Shown: positions 8,830-22,525, counted from the first letter of the stretch. The stretch: DNA of 64,000 bases from an uncultured SAR86 cluster bacterium (GCA_902542325.1 CACBUE010000002.1:64057-128056), one strand, 5' to 3'. Made by a program: numbers and translations. The notes: generated from the letters alone by a model not told the origin.

Positions 8830-9627
8830 TCATCCATATTTTTTTATTAAGTTTATTGCCCACTTCTTAACATTTGGATTTTTTTCGATATCCAGAATGA
8901 ATTCTTGGCCAAATCCTCTATAAAAAACTGTGGACTCTTCTTCATTCTCCCACTTCATTCTATTTAAAAAAAGGTCTTTTGAATCTTTAAAGTATTTGGA
9001 GGGTAACTTCCATCTTGATCTGGTTTTACTTTTTTCAGTCAAAATTAAATCATCATGAGTCCTTCTAAATAAACCATGACCTCGGTCAAAAATTTTTCTT
9101 TTGTTAAGTTTTAATTTATTACTGGCTATGTAAATTGTGTTATTTGAAAATCTGGAGACATCTCCATATCCATGAGGGTGTTGAATATTATTCTCACAAA
9201 GATATCTTTTAATTTCTTTTGAACCTTCTATTATTTTCTCTATTTGCAACCAACCAAATAAATGATGCAAATCTCTGCCATTTGCTGAAAAGTTTTTAAA
9301 CCATCCAAAAAATAAAAACAAATCTCCAGGGCCTACATTATTATTCTTTAATTCAGTCTGTGAGGAGCTTGCTTGTCCAAAAATGCCAATTTTTTCGTTT
9401 AGCATTGGGTCATTGTGGCAATAATCCGTATCTCTGACCTTAGCTGAAACTTCTTTCAATAATTTAGAACCTGAAATGCCATTAAAATCTAGGTCTTTGT
9501 ATTTTTTTGGTGAGGGATGATTTTGAGGGATAGGTAATGAAAAAAGGCTTCCGTCATTAAATATAGGTGAAGCACTACCACCCGCCTTTGCGTCAAAGCC
9601 CTTTCTGCTTAATATTAATCTTTTCAA
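8830..9627 (-). CDS. Nmad3-like protein (nucleotide modification associated domain 3)
   Basis: N-term MKRLILSRKGFDAKAGGSASPIFNDGSLFSLPIPQ and FNGISGSKLLKEV...CHNDPML; matches recalled Nmad3 signature (RKGFDS..GG.PSPI..DG.L.SLPIP). Confidence 0.7.
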   Translation of the reverse strand: MKRLILSRKGFDAKAGGSASPIFNDGSLFSLPIPQNHPSPKKYKDLDFNGISGSKLLKEVSAKVRDTDYCHNDPMLNEKIGIFGQASSSQTELKNNNVGPGDLFLFFGWFKNFSANGRDLHHLFGWLQIEKIIEGSKEIKRYLCENNIQHPHGYGDVSRFSNNTIYIASNKLKLNKRKIFDRGHGLFRRTHDDLILTEKSKTRSRWKLPSKYFKDSKDLFLNRMKWENEEESTVFYRGFGQEFILDIEKNPNVKKWAINLIKKYG

Positions 9628-9643
9628 CTAGCCCATAGTTATA

Positions 9644-10003
9644 TTAACCAAAGCCAACAGAACAGAAGCCCGAATATATAATCAGCATTCCGTCATCAAT
9701 TGTGCTGAGCCTGCCTTCTACACCCATATCACCTCCAACCAGATAAACTGTACCCATATCTGTTTCACCTGCTCTGAAAATTTCCTGTGCATCGAGGTTG
9801 GCTAAGAGGGAGTTTTCAATAGGTAGTGACAAATCATCACCAAAAATATCCCATATGTCTTCATAACCAGCTGTACCTATCCAGGCCCCAGAAGAAATAT
9901 CATAAGCTTCACCGGACATAAAACTACAACTAACAGTGGCAGCCTTGATATTGGGTGATAAAAATAAAACTAAAAAGATTAGTTTAAGTAGATTTTTTTT
10001 CAT
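9644..10003 (-). CDS. Hypothetical secreted protein
   Basis: 119-aa ORF with signal peptide MKKNLLKLIFLVLFLSPNIKAA. Confidence 0.65.
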   Translation of the reverse strand: MKKNLLKLIFLVLFLSPNIKAATVSCSFMSGEAYDISSGAWIGTAGYEDIWDIFGDDLSLPIENSLLANLDAQEIFRAGETDMGTVYLVGGDMGVEGRLSTIDDGMLIIYSGFCSVGFG

Positions 10004-10042
10004 AAAAGCTCCTTGTTTCCTATATTCATATATCGATTTATC

Positions 10043-10246
10043 TCATTCTACAAATGGGCCATCTTTTTTTGATAATCGTCCTGTGCCTCTGAGAAAAAAA
10101 TAGTAAGTACATGCAGCAAGCATTACTGTACTGAAAAGATTACCTTCATCAAAAAAAAGATCATAGGCTGTATAAAATGTTACAGCCAAAGAAATTAACC
10201 AAAAATGTCTGCCGTATTTTGCTAAAAAATTCTTAATCATGATCAT
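10043..10246 (-). CDS. Small membrane protein
   Basis: 67-aa ORF with two hydrophobic segments. Confidence 0.55.
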   Translation of the reverse strand: MIMIKNFLAKYGRHFWLISLAVTFYTAYDLFFDEGNLFSTVMLAACTYYFFLRGTGRLSKKDGPFVE

Positions 10247-10290
10247 TAACTATATCATCCTAATTAAGTTCTTATGAGTGTAAGAGTTTT

Positions 10291-10461
10291 TTAGTCTTTG
10301 CTCTGCGAAATTTTTGAGTAAGTTACGATCCAAACAAGCACATAAAGAGGAAGAACATAATCCAACCTTACCTCTCCAAAAATTATATCTATTGGTAGCA
10401 ACAAAAGAACCAGTAGACCTTGTATTAGCAAAAGAGTTTTGACTGGCAGATTAAATTTCAT
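10291..10461 (-). CDS. Small membrane protein, 56 aa (below ORF-track cutoff)
   Basis: Translated by eye: MKFNLPVKTLLLIQGLLVLLLLPIDIIFGEVRLDYVLPLYVLVWIVTYSKISQSKD*. Confidence 0.5.
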   Translation of the reverse strand: MKFNLPVKTLLLIQGLLVLLLLPIDIIFGEVRLDYVLPLYVLVWIVTYSKISQSKD

Positions 10462-10480
10462 TACTTGTTTGGCATGTACG

Positions 10481-10885
10481 CTATTCCACAGTTACCGATT
10501 GTTTTAGAGTAAATGTTAAAACAGTACTTTGAATTAAAAACATTGCAGAAAACATAAAGACATTAAGTGGAATTCCAATTATGAAAGGTTCAGGTACGCC
10601 CTCACCGGTTGCAGCTCCTCCATAAAGTGACATAGTTGCAGCTGAAAAAACAAAGCCTAAGTGTAGACAAAGACTAAGCACTCCAGATAGCACCTCGTTT
10701 TTTTTCACCCATAACAAATATATGCCTAAACAAAAGATAAGGAAATTAGTTGAAAGTCTCCACACTTCATGAACTCGGGCGTGTGCATCCCAGTCAGGGT
10801 TAAATAAGTGGCTTGAACCTATATCAACTATTATTGGTACTATTCCTCCAACAATTAAGCAGAAGGTAGTTATATATTTGCCCAT
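10481..10885 (-). CDS. Hypothetical multi-pass membrane protein
   Basis: 134-aa ORF, about four hydrophobic helices. Confidence 0.65.
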   Translation of the reverse strand: MGKYITTFCLIVGGIVPIIVDIGSSHLFNPDWDAHARVHEVWRLSTNFLIFCLGIYLLWVKKNEVLSGVLSLCLHLGFVFSAATMSLYGGAATGEGVPEPFIIGIPLNVFMFSAMFLIQSTVLTFTLKQSVTVE

Positions 10886-10956
10886 CTATTTAACTTTGTA
10901 CTCTAATTCTCTGTTCAAACTCACTCCACCGTGACTGAGTGTTTTACAACAGTCAA

Positions 10957-11076
10957 TTAGTTTTCGATGGATTGTTGTTTCGTGTCTTTTTTCTTTGCCC
11001 ATTTTGCGATCAAAATCCAAGAATATGCTGTCACCGCAATCGTCAGAATTAACCAAATGTAAAAATTTATTTCCAT
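10957..11076 (-). CDS. Single-pass small membrane protein, 39 aa (below ORF-track cutoff)
   Basis: MEINFYIWLILTIAVTAYSWILIAKWAKKKDTKQQSIEN* with upstream AGGAGATAATT ribosome-binding site. Confidence 0.55.
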   Translation of the reverse strand: MEINFYIWLILTIAVTAYSWILIAKWAKKKDTKQQSIEN

Positions 11077-11106
11077 AATTATCTCCTGTTAATTTACTGT
11101 TGTGAA

Positions 11107-12942
11107 TTACTCCACAGTCACAGACTTAGCGAGGTTTCGTGGCTGATCAATGTCAGTGCCTTTAAGGATGGCAACATGATAAGCAAGTAACTGTAATGGG
11201 ATGGAGTAAATTAGAGGAGCAATCAGCTCAGGAACTTCGGGCAGTTCAATAAACTTAGTTATTGATTCATCTTCCTGATGAGCTGCAGAGTGCCCAAATA
11301 CATATAGCTTTCCTCCTCGCGCTCTTACTTCTTCTAGGTTTGATTGAAGTTTTGCTAGCAGATCGTCATTAGGAGCAACCGCAACAACAGGCATTTCTGA
11401 ATCGACAAGGGCCAATGGTCCATGTTTCAGTTCTCCTGCTGGATATGCCTCTGCATGTATGTAAGAAATTTCTTTAAGTTTTAATGCACCTTCCATTGCT
11501 ACTGGATAATGAATGCCCCTACCTAAAAAGAGTGCATGTTCCTTTTGATCAAAATCTTCTGCCATTTCAATAATTTGATCTTCAAGTAACATTACCGAAT
11601 CTAAAGAATCAGGAAGCGCTCTAAGTGCATTATTTATGGTATTTTCTGCGGCTGCGGATAGACCATGATGCCTTCCGAGAATTAAAGTTAACATCAATAA
11701 GCCGACAAGTTGCGTGGTAAAGGCTTTTGTTGAGGCAACACCAATTTCAGGGCCTGCTTTTGTTAAAAATACTAAATCAGATTCTCTCGCTAAAGAACTT
11801 GAAGGAACATTGCATATGCCAAGGCGGGCTAAGTAGCCTGAATCTTTTGCAGCGCTTAGACAAGCAAGAGTATCTGCTGTTTCGCCAGACTGAGAAATTG
11901 TTATAAACAGAGTATTTGGTGCCACAACTTTATTTCTATATCTAAATTCACTTGCCACTTCTACACTGCAAGGTAGGCCGGCAAGTCCTTCTAGCCAATA
12001 TTTTGCCACGGTTCCTGCATGGAAGCTTGTCCCACAAGCCACAATCTGAACAGCCTCTACTTTCTTGAAAATATCTGGAGCAATAGGACCGAAGATTTCT
12101 TCCTGGACACCCGAATCAGTCAGTTGACCTTCTAACAAGCCTTTAATTTTTGATGGCTGTTCATTAATTTCTTTTAGCATGAAATGTCTGTATTCACCTT
12201 TATCAACCGTCTCTCCTAAAGACTTGGCAACTACAACAGGTCTTTCAACTTCTGTATCATCCAGGTCCCAATAACGAATTCCCTCAGATGTGATTTCAGC
12301 AAGATCGCCATCTTCAAGAAATACAAAATTCTCTGCAAAGTCCGCTAAGGCAAGTTGATCGGAAGCTATGAAATTTTCACCGTGCCCCATGCCGATAACC
12401 AAAGGACTTCCTTTTCTGGCTGAAGCCAAAATGCCTGGTTCGCTCTCACAAACCGCACCTATTGCATAAGCTCCCCTTAGATCTTTCACTGCCGCCTTCA
12501 AGGCATCAATTAGAGATACTTTATTCTCACTCATTTTTGCATGAATCAGATGAGCTATGACTTCTGTATCTGTTTCTGATTCAAAAACATAACCTAAAGC
12601 TTTAAGCGTGGTTCTGATTTCTTGATGATTTTCAATTATTCCATTATGAATAACGAAAATATTATTATTAGAATGATGAGGGTGTGCGTTTGTCTTGGTT
12701 GGAAGGCCATGCGTTGCCCATCTGGTGTGAGCAATACCCGTATTACCGTTCACAGGATTTTCATCAATAGAATTTTGCAGCTCAGCTACCTTACCAGTGC
12801 TTTTAAATACCTGTATTTGCTCTGTTTCATCGAAGATAGCAAGGCCAGCTGAGTCATACCCTCTGTATTCCTGACGCAAAAGTCCTATCAGCAGTTTATC
12901 TACTGAGGGTTTGCTAGAAGCTACTCCGATTATTCCACACAT
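11107..12942 (-). CDS. glmS: Glutamine--fructose-6-phosphate aminotransferase
   Basis: MCGIIGVAS N-term, GYDSAGLA, SQSGETADTLA, C-term LAKSVTVE. Confidence 0.98.
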   Translation of the reverse strand: MCGIIGVASSKPSVDKLLIGLLRQEYRGYDSAGLAIFDETEQIQVFKSTGKVAELQNSIDENPVNGNTGIAHTRWATHGLPTKTNAHPHHSNNNIFVIHNGIIENHQEIRTTLKALGYVFESETDTEVIAHLIHAKMSENKVSLIDALKAAVKDLRGAYAIGAVCESEPGILASARKGSPLVIGMGHGENFIASDQLALADFAENFVFLEDGDLAEITSEGIRYWDLDDTEVERPVVVAKSLGETVDKGEYRHFMLKEINEQPSKIKGLLEGQLTDSGVQEEIFGPIAPDIFKKVEAVQIVACGTSFHAGTVAKYWLEGLAGLPCSVEVASEFRYRNKVVAPNTLFITISQSGETADTLACLSAAKDSGYLARLGICNVPSSSLARESDLVFLTKAGPEIGVASTKAFTTQLVGLLMLTLILGRHHGLSAAAENTINNALRALPDSLDSVMLLEDQIIEMAEDFDQKEHALFLGRGIHYPVAMEGALKLKEISYIHAEAYPAGELKHGPLALVDSEMPVVAVAPNDDLLAKLQSNLEEVRARGGKLYVFGHSAAHQEDESITKFIELPEVPELIAPLIYSIPLQLLAYHVAILKGTDIDQPRNLAKSVTVE

Positions 12943-12945
12943 AAT

Positions 12946-14292
12946 TTATTTCTTCTTATTCAGATTAACTTGTTTGCCTCTTGCAACAGCAAGTTTACCC
13001 TTAGGAACATCCTTAGTTATAACTGATCCAGCTCCAGTGTAAGAGTTTTCTCCAAGAACCAAAGGGGCAACAAGTGAGCTATTAGAGCCTATAAATGTCC
13101 CATCTGCAATTACGGTTTTGTGTTTATTTTTTCCATCATAGTTACAGGTTATAGTCCCAGCGCCCACATTTACTTTAGTACCTAGTCTTGCATCACCCAA
13201 ATAAGTTAGGTGTTTGGCCTTAGAGTTTTTGCCAATATTACTTCTATTGGCCTCAACAAAATTACCAAGTTCGGCTCCTTCTGTTAATTCACTACCTCCT
13301 CTGATTCTTGCAAAGGGCCCAATCTTGCAATTTTTTCCAATTACACTATCTTCCAATACAGTATTGGCATAAATAATAGTGTTATCTTTAATACTACAGT
13401 TAGAAATGTAGCAATTAGGTCCTATGTGAATATTCTTTCCCAAAACATTGTTACCCTCAAAAACATTATTGATATCTACAAAAGAGTTTTGTCCTATCTT
13501 GATGTCTCCCCTGATGTCTATCCTTGAAGTATCGGCAATAGTCAAACCACTTTTAAGCAAATCTTCTGCTAATTTTTTCTGATAAGCCCTTTCAAGCTCA
13601 TGCAACTCCTTTTTGTCATTAGCACCACCAACTTCGTAGGGGTCGCATAGAGTAGCCACAACATCTACTGAATGGTTATTGGCAATTTCAACCAGATCAG
13701 TCAGATAATATTCTTTGGCTGCATTATTATTTTTAACTTTAGAAATAAATTGTTGAAGCAGGCTTGCTTTGATCGCTAAAATGCCAGAATTAACTTCTCT
13801 TATTTTTTTCTCCTCTGATGAAGTATCTTTGTGTTCTGTGATTTTTTGAACATTTTTCCTAGAACCACGGATAATTCTGCCATAACCTGTGGGGTCATCT
13901 TTTATGAAGGTCAATAGCGAAAGGTTTCCTTTTGATGCTAATTTAATAAGCCTATTTAATGTATTCTTTTTTACCAAAGGTACATCACCGTAAAGGATTA
14001 CAGCTACAGAATTCTTTCTAATATTAGGCAGCGCTTGCTTAACAGCATGAGCTGTTCCTAGCTGATTCTTTTGTTTTACAAAACGAAGCTTTTTTTGAGA
14101 AACGACATCTCTTTCAACCTCGTTAGATTTATAACCAACCACAATTGAAGTTTTAGAACTCTGAAATGTATCGACCGTATCGATAAGGTGCTGAACCAAG
14201 GGCTTACCTGCTAAACTCGCAAGCACTTTGGGAGAATCTCCTCCCATCCTTGTGCCTTTACCGGCAGCTAAAATTATAAAATCTATATTCAT
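12946..14292 (-). CDS. glmU: Bifunctional UDP-GlcNAc pyrophosphorylase/GlcN-1-P acetyltransferase
   Basis: LAAGKGTRMGGDSPKVL, hexapeptide repeats, NYDGKNKHKT. Confidence 0.97.
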   Translation of the reverse strand: MNIDFIILAAGKGTRMGGDSPKVLASLAGKPLVQHLIDTVDTFQSSKTSIVVGYKSNEVERDVVSQKKLRFVKQKNQLGTAHAVKQALPNIRKNSVAVILYGDVPLVKKNTLNRLIKLASKGNLSLLTFIKDDPTGYGRIIRGSRKNVQKITEHKDTSSEEKKIREVNSGILAIKASLLQQFISKVKNNNAAKEYYLTDLVEIANNHSVDVVATLCDPYEVGGANDKKELHELERAYQKKLAEDLLKSGLTIADTSRIDIRGDIKIGQNSFVDINNVFEGNNVLGKNIHIGPNCYISNCSIKDNTIIYANTVLEDSVIGKNCKIGPFARIRGGSELTEGAELGNFVEANRSNIGKNSKAKHLTYLGDARLGTKVNVGAGTITCNYDGKNKHKTVIADGTFIGSNSSLVAPLVLGENSYTGAGSVITKDVPKGKLAVARGKQVNLNKKK

Positions 14293-14335
14293 TGGAACAA
14301 TGGCGCATTCGCCCCAAGTGGTTTTCCTTATTTAA

Positions 14336-14749
14336 CTACTTCTTACGCAGTTTCTGCAAGGCTTTTAACCTAGCAGCAGCCTCAGCTAGTTGTGCTGATG
14401 CCAGAGAATAATCCATTTCTGATTTTTGATCTTCTAGTTCTCTTTCTGCTAACTCTTTTGCTCTTTCAGCAGCTGCCGAGTCTATATCATCAGCTCTCTC
14501 TGCTACGTCTGTTAAAAGTGTTACCTCTCCGGGCTGCACTTCTAGGAATCCACCTGATGCAAAAAATATCTCTTCTTCACCTCCCTCCAACACAAGCTTA
14601 ACCGGACCGGGTTTTAGATTGGTAAGAAGTGGAGCATGTCTTGGTGTAATAGCAATTTCTCCAGCACCGCCTTCAGCACTCAATAGCTCGACAGGTCCAG
14701 AGAAAAGCTCCCCTTCTGGACTTACTATATTGCACTGGATAGTTGACAT
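14336..14749 (-). CDS. atpC: F1F0 ATP synthase epsilon subunit
   Basis: IVSPEGELFSGPVELLSAEGGAGEIAITPRHAPLLT. Confidence 0.97.
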   Translation of the reverse strand: MSTIQCNIVSPEGELFSGPVELLSAEGGAGEIAITPRHAPLLTNLKPGPVKLVLEGGEEEIFFASGGFLEVQPGEVTLLTDVAERADDIDSAAAERAKELAERELEDQKSEMDYSLASAQLAEAAARLKALQKLRKK

Positions 14750-14752
14750 AGA

Positions 14753-17031
<2,279 letters not shown>

Positions 17032-17037
17032 AAAAAA

Positions 17038-18582
17038 TTACCAGGTTTGAGTCTCCATAAACTTATCTAAAGCTTCTTTAAAGGCACTTTGGATATCATC
17101 GCCGTACTCTCCAGTCTCGGACACTTTGTCCATAAGCTCTTTATGTTCAGAGTTCATGTAAGCCAGTAAACTTTTTTCAAAGTCCCTGATTTTTTCAACT
17201 TCTACCTTCATGAGGTAGCCTTCGTTAGCTGTGTAAAGCATCAAGCCCATTTCAGCTACAGACATAGGTGAAAATTGGTCTTGTTTTGTGAGTTCAGTAA
17301 CCCTCACTCCGTGCTCGAGCTGCTCTTTGGAAGCCTCGTCTAGATCTGAGGCAAACTGAGCAAACGCTTCTAGCTCTCTGTACTGAGCTAGGGCAGTTTT
17401 AATACCACCACCAAGTTTTTTAATGATGGGTACCTGAGCTGCACCGCCAACTCTAGAAACAGAAATACCTGGATCCATGGCTGGTTTTAATCCCGAACTA
17501 AACAAAGAAGACTCTAAGAAAATTTGACCATCGGTAATAGAGATTACATTGGTTGGCACAAATGCAGATACGTCGCCGGCTTGTGTTTCAATTATTGGAA
17601 GAGCTGTTAAAGAGCCTGTTTTACCTTTAACTTCACCGTTGGTATGTTTTTCTACATATTCTTCGCTTACTCGTGCTGCTCTTTCTAGAAGTCTTGAGTG
17701 TAAATAGAAAACATCACCCGGATAAGCTTCCCTGCCTGGAGGTCTTCTGAGTAGTAAGGACATTTGTCTATAAGCAACAGCTTGTTTAGACAGGTCATCG
17801 TAAATTATTAAGGCATCCTCACCTTTGTCTCTAAAATACTCACCCATAGAGCAGGCAGCAAAAGGTGCAATGTATTGCATGGGAGCTGGGTCCGCTGCAC
17901 CAGCCACAACAACAATAGTGTTTTCCATTGCTCCGTACTGCTCAAGCGTTCTGACCACCTGTGCAATTGAGGATTGTTTTTGTCCAATGGCTACGTAAAT
18001 ACATTTTACGCCAGTATCTTTTTGATTAATGATTGCGTCGATGGCAATTGCCGTCTTGCCAGTTTGCCTATCACCAATAATTAATTCACGCTGACCTCTG
18101 CCAATGGGAACCATGCTATCAACAGCCTTGATTCCAAGCTGGACAGGCTGATCAACTGATTTTCTAGAGATCACACCCGGAGCAACCTTTTCAACCGGGG
18201 CGGTCATGTCGGTTTGAACCTCACCCTTACCATCAATTGGTTCTCCCAAAGAATCTACAACCCTTCCCATAAGGGCTTCGCCTACTGGCACCTCTAAAAT
18301 TCTACCGGTACATTTCGCTGATCCGCCCTCTTCAAGAAGTTTGTAGTCTCCCAAAATAACAGCTCCTACAGAATCAACTTCAAGGTTAAGGGCCATACCC
18401 ATAACTCCGTGCTCAAACTCGATAAGCTCTCCATTCATAACTTCACCTAGGCCATGTATTCTTGCAATACCGTCAGCCAAGAAAACGATTGTGCCTTCAT
18501 TGCTCGGAGCGGAGGCGGTATCAAGTGCATCAATTTTCTGTTTGATAACCTGACTAATTTCTGATGGGTTTAATTCTTCCAT
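17038..18582 (-). CDS. atpA: F1F0 ATP synthase alpha subunit
   Basis: [45 protein letters not shown]. Confidence 0.99.
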   Translation of the reverse strand: MEELNPSEISQVIKQKIDALDTASAPSNEGTIVFLADGIARIHGLGEVMNGELIEFEHGVMGMALNLEVDSVGAVILGDYKLLEEGGSAKCTGRILEVPVGEALMGRVVDSLGEPIDGKGEVQTDMTAPVEKVAPGVISRKSVDQPVQLGIKAVDSMVPIGRGQRELIIGDRQTGKTAIAIDAIINQKDTGVKCIYVAIGQKQSSIAQVVRTLEQYGAMENTIVVVAGAADPAPMQYIAPFAACSMGEYFRDKGEDALIIYDDLSKQAVAYRQMSLLLRRPPGREAYPGDVFYLHSRLLERAARVSEEYVEKHTNGEVKGKTGSLTALPIIETQAGDVSAFVPTNVISITDGQIFLESSLFSSGLKPAMDPGISVSRVGGAAQVPIIKKLGGGIKTALAQYRELEAFAQFASDLDEASKEQLEHGVRVTELTKQDQFSPMSVAEMGLMLYTANEGYLMKVEVEKIRDFEKSLLAYMNSEHKELMDKVSETGEYGDDIQSAFKEALDKFMETQTW

Positions 18583-18586
18583 TGTA

Positions 18587-19099
18587 TTATTTGATTTGAT
18601 TTCTTAATTTTTCAAGTTTTCCTTTAATGCTGTAATCGGTAACCTCATCACCGCATTTGATCGAAAAACCACCTATTAGACTGTTGTCGATAACCTGTTC
18701 TACCGTTAAAGAGTCTCCATATCGGCCCTTGAGCGAATCAGTAACCTTTTCTAACTGTTCTGCTGATAGTTCAAAAGCGGAAGTTATTACAACTTCGCTT
18801 GAACTTTTTGTACCAGAGAGGAGCTTTCTGTATTCTTTACTTATGTGAGGAATCAGGGATATTCTTTTTGATTCCCCCAAAACCTTAACTAAATTACATG
18901 TTTTACTCTCAATTTGACCTTCAAATAAAGACAAAAATACATCGGTTTTTTCTTTATAGGCCAGCTTAGGAGAATCGATAAGCATCTTTACTTCAGGGGT
19001 ATCCAGCGCAAGCTCCAATTGCATAAGATCAGCTTCCCACCCCTCTGAGTGGTCGTATATTGCCTGTGCATAGGGTCTTGCTATGGTTTCAAAATTCAA
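18587..19099 (-). CDS. atpH: F1F0 ATP synthase delta subunit
   Basis: [40 protein letters not shown]; operon position. Confidence 0.96.
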   Translation of the reverse strand: MNFETIARPYAQAIYDHSEGWEADLMQLELALDTPEVKMLIDSPKLAYKEKTDVFLSLFEGQIESKTCNLVKVLGESKRISLIPHISKEYRKLLSGTKSSSEVVITSAFELSAEQLEKVTDSLKGRYGDSLTVEQVIDNSLIGGFSIKCGDEVTDYSIKGKLEKLRNQIK

Positions 19100-19101
19100 A
19101 A

Positions 19102-19572
19102 TTATAACTCCTGAGCTATTTGATCAATAATTTGTGAGTTCTTGTCTTTGTCTATCTCTGAACCAAGTATTTTCTCTGCTCCGGCTACAGCTAAAGCGGC
19201 AACTTCTGATCTGAGTTCTTCTTTAGTTCTCTTAGCCGCCTGGTCGAGATCACTTTGAGCGGAAACCTTTATTCTTTCAGCTTCCTCATGGGCACTTGAT
19301 TTAGCATCTTCAACAAGTTGATTGGCTCTAGCATTAGCCTGATTTACTAAATCGGCAGCCTCTTTTTTTGCTGCCTCTAAAATCTCTGCTTTTTGTAGGT
19401 GTGCTTCATCAAGCTCTCGCTTACCTCTGCTTGCTGCCTCTAATCCATCAGAAATTTCTTTCTCTCTTTCTTCAAGAGCCTCAAGGATATATGGCCATAC
19501 ATACTGCATGGTAAACCACACAAAAAACACAAAGGCCAAAAGCTGGCCGAATAATGTGGCGTTAAAATTCAT
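19102..19572 (-). CDS. atpF: F1F0 ATP synthase subunit b
   Basis: MNFNATLFGQLLAFVFFVWFTMQYVWPYI. Confidence 0.97.
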   Translation of the reverse strand: MNFNATLFGQLLAFVFFVWFTMQYVWPYILEALEEREKEISDGLEAASRGKRELDEAHLQKAEILEAAKKEAADLVNQANARANQLVEDAKSSAHEEAERIKVSAQSDLDQAAKRTKEELRSEVAALAVAGAEKILGSEIDKDKNSQIIDQIAQEL

Positions 19573-19595
19573 TCAAAAACTCCGGGCTAAGTTGC

Positions 19596-19826
19596 TTATG
19601 TAAATAGAAATAAAAGACCGATAGCTAATGAAACTATTGGTATCGCATCCACTAATCCCATACCAATCAATAATTGAGTGAATAGGTAGGGTTGAAGTTC
19701 AGGCTGTCTGGCAATTCCTTCAAGGTATTTTGCAGTAATTAGACCAACACCGATTCCTACGCCTATAGCGCCTCCACCTGTTAGCAGGGCTCCTGCGACC
19801 CTTCTTATAGCTTCTGCTTCTTCCAT
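19596..19826 (-). CDS. atpE: F1F0 ATP synthase subunit c
   Basis: GGAIGVGIGVGLITAKYLEGIARQPEL. Confidence 0.97.
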   Translation of the reverse strand: MEEAEAIRRVAGALLTGGGAIGVGIGVGLITAKYLEGIARQPELQPYLFTQLLIGMGLVDAIPIVSLAIGLLFLFT

Positions 19827-19847
19827 TTTATTCTCCTTAGATAAAAA

Positions 19848-20765
<918 letters not shown>

Positions 20766-20901
20766 TTATTTCGGGCATGATTATAAAGACCCTGCTCTGA
20801 GTCTCCAAGCACTAATATATTTTTTTGATAAAAACTTTTAAAAGGACAGGATCCACGATTCGATTACTTTGTTCACGCAACTTATGATTATGTTTATATT
20901 T

Positions 20902-21750
20902 TTATTTAATTTTTTCGATAATTCCCTGGAGTGCCGCAAGGCTTTTATAGCTGACAATCAGCCTTCCTTTTCCTTTTTTATTGTGTTTTATTTCTACCTT
21001 CGAACCCAAAATCTCAGTTAATTCTTTCTCGAGAGAAAGTGTGTTTGGGTCCTTGGTTAATTGTGTTTTGCGTTGGTTTTTTTTGTTACCGGAGAGTTTG
21101 CTGGCAATTGCCTCACATTCTCTTACCGACAGAGATTCAGAAACCACTCTCATGGCACAATCAAGTTGGTCATTGTCGCTTAAAGTTAAAAGCGCTCGTG
21201 CGTGACCCATTTCGATCTTGCCTTCTTGAAGTAATTCTTGGACTTCTGTTGAGAGCGATAGAAGTCTAAGGAGGTTTGTTATGGTGGATCTGGACTTTCC
21301 TAGTGAGGCGCCCAACTGTTCTTGTGACAAATTAAACTCTCTTTGAAGCCTGAAAAGACCCTTTGCCTGATCAAGGGCATTGAGATCTTCTCTCTGAAGG
21401 TTTTCTATTAAGGCTATTTTGGCTGTTTCTTCATTGTTCCAATCTCTAATAATCGCTGGAACTGAATTAATTCCGGCGAGTTGCGCTGCTCTCCATCTTC
21501 TTTCGCCAACCACTATCTCAAACCTTCCTGAGGCCAGCCTTCTTACAACCAAAGGTTGAAGAATTCCTTGTTCTTTTATGCTTTGCGACAGCTCCTCAAG
21601 AGTAGACTTGTGCATTTTGGTTCTAGGTTGAAACTGCCCTGGAGTAAGGTCATCTAAAGGAATCTGGGTAACCGAAACCCCCTCTGTCTTAGGCCTGTCT
21701 CCCAAAAGAGAGTCTAGTCCAGTGCCTAGGCTAGATTTGTCTTTGTTCAT
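20902..21750 (-). CDS. parB: Chromosome partitioning protein ParB
   Basis: QPRTKMHKSTLEELSQSIKEQGILQPLVVR, GERRWRAAQLAG, LIENLQREDLNALDQA. Start MNKDKSSLGTGLDSLLG preferred over the track start at 21786. Confidence 0.96.
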   Translation of the reverse strand: MNKDKSSLGTGLDSLLGDRPKTEGVSVTQIPLDDLTPGQFQPRTKMHKSTLEELSQSIKEQGILQPLVVRRLASGRFEIVVGERRWRAAQLAGINSVPAIIRDWNNEETAKIALIENLQREDLNALDQAKGLFRLQREFNLSQEQLGASLGKSRSTITNLLRLLSLSTEVQELLQEGKIEMGHARALLTLSDNDQLDCAMRVVSESLSVRECEAIASKLSGNKKNQRKTQLTKDPNTLSLEKELTEILGSKVEIKHNKKGKGRLIVSYKSLAALQGIIEKIK

Positions 21751-22525
21751 GAGCGTTTTCACTATACTGTTGTTCCATCTTGCCAATCAATTCACCGGCC
21801 AGGGCAAGATAAGCCAAAGAGCCTTTAGCGTTAGGCTCGTAAGACAGAACAGACTTACCAAAACTAGGGGCTTCTGCTAATTTTATATTTCTAGGAATGA
21901 CTGTTGAGTAGAGTTCGTTAGAAAAATGTTTCTGCAACTCTCCTGTTACTTGTTGGCCCAACTTATTACGAGGGTCGAACATGGTCCTCACAACGGCTTT
22001 CAATTGTAAGTTGTGACCGGTGCTATCATTTAGTTGTCCTACGGTCTCTAAAAGTCCTGCCAGACCTTCAAGGGCAAAATATTCACACTGCATCGGAACC
22101 AGCAAGTCTTTGGCGGCTCTTAACCCGTTGAGAGTTAATAAATTCAAAGAGGGCGGACAGTCAATTATTATGTAGTCATACTTTTCATTAATGCCGGGTA
22201 GATAGTTTAAAAGGGCCCTTTCCTGGTCCCCGCCTCCTCTTAAGAAAGATTCTGCGGCTATAAGCTCCGGGCCTGATGGCATAATGTCGTAACCAAACTC
22301 TGTTCTAAAAACCACTTCCCCTTGTGTTCCCATTAAAGCAGCTGCGGACCCTTTAGTTTGATCACACTTTTTTATACCTGATCCGGTTGTGGCATTTGCC
22401 TGTGGATCGAGGTCTACCAACAGGACGGCTCTTTTCATTGCACCCAGAGAGGCTGCCAGATTTACAGCAGTGGTTGTTTTGCCAACACCTCCTTTCTGGT
22501 TTGCTATAACTAATGTATTAACCAT
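21731..22525 (-). CDS. parA: Chromosome partitioning ATPase ParA
   Basis: IANQKGGVGKTTTAVNLAASL deviant Walker A. Confidence 0.97.
   Translation of the reverse strand: MVNTLVIANQKGGVGKTTTAVNLAASLGAMKRAVLLVDLDPQANATTGSGIKKCDQTKGSAAALMGTQGEVVFRTEFGYDIMPSGPELIAAESFLRGGGDQERALLNYLPGINEKYDYIIIDCPPSLNLLTLNGLRAAKDLLVPMQCEYFALEGLAGLLETVGQLNDSTGHNLQLKAVVRTMFDPRNKLGQQVTGELQKHFSNELYSTVIPRNIKLAEAPSFGKSVLSYEPNAKGSLAYLALAGELIGKMEQQYSENAHEQRQI

Noticed and set aside
20981-21269. Plus-strand ORFs overlapping parB (74 and 76 aa)
   Set aside because: Antisense to a strongly conserved parB; no start signals or recognisable family
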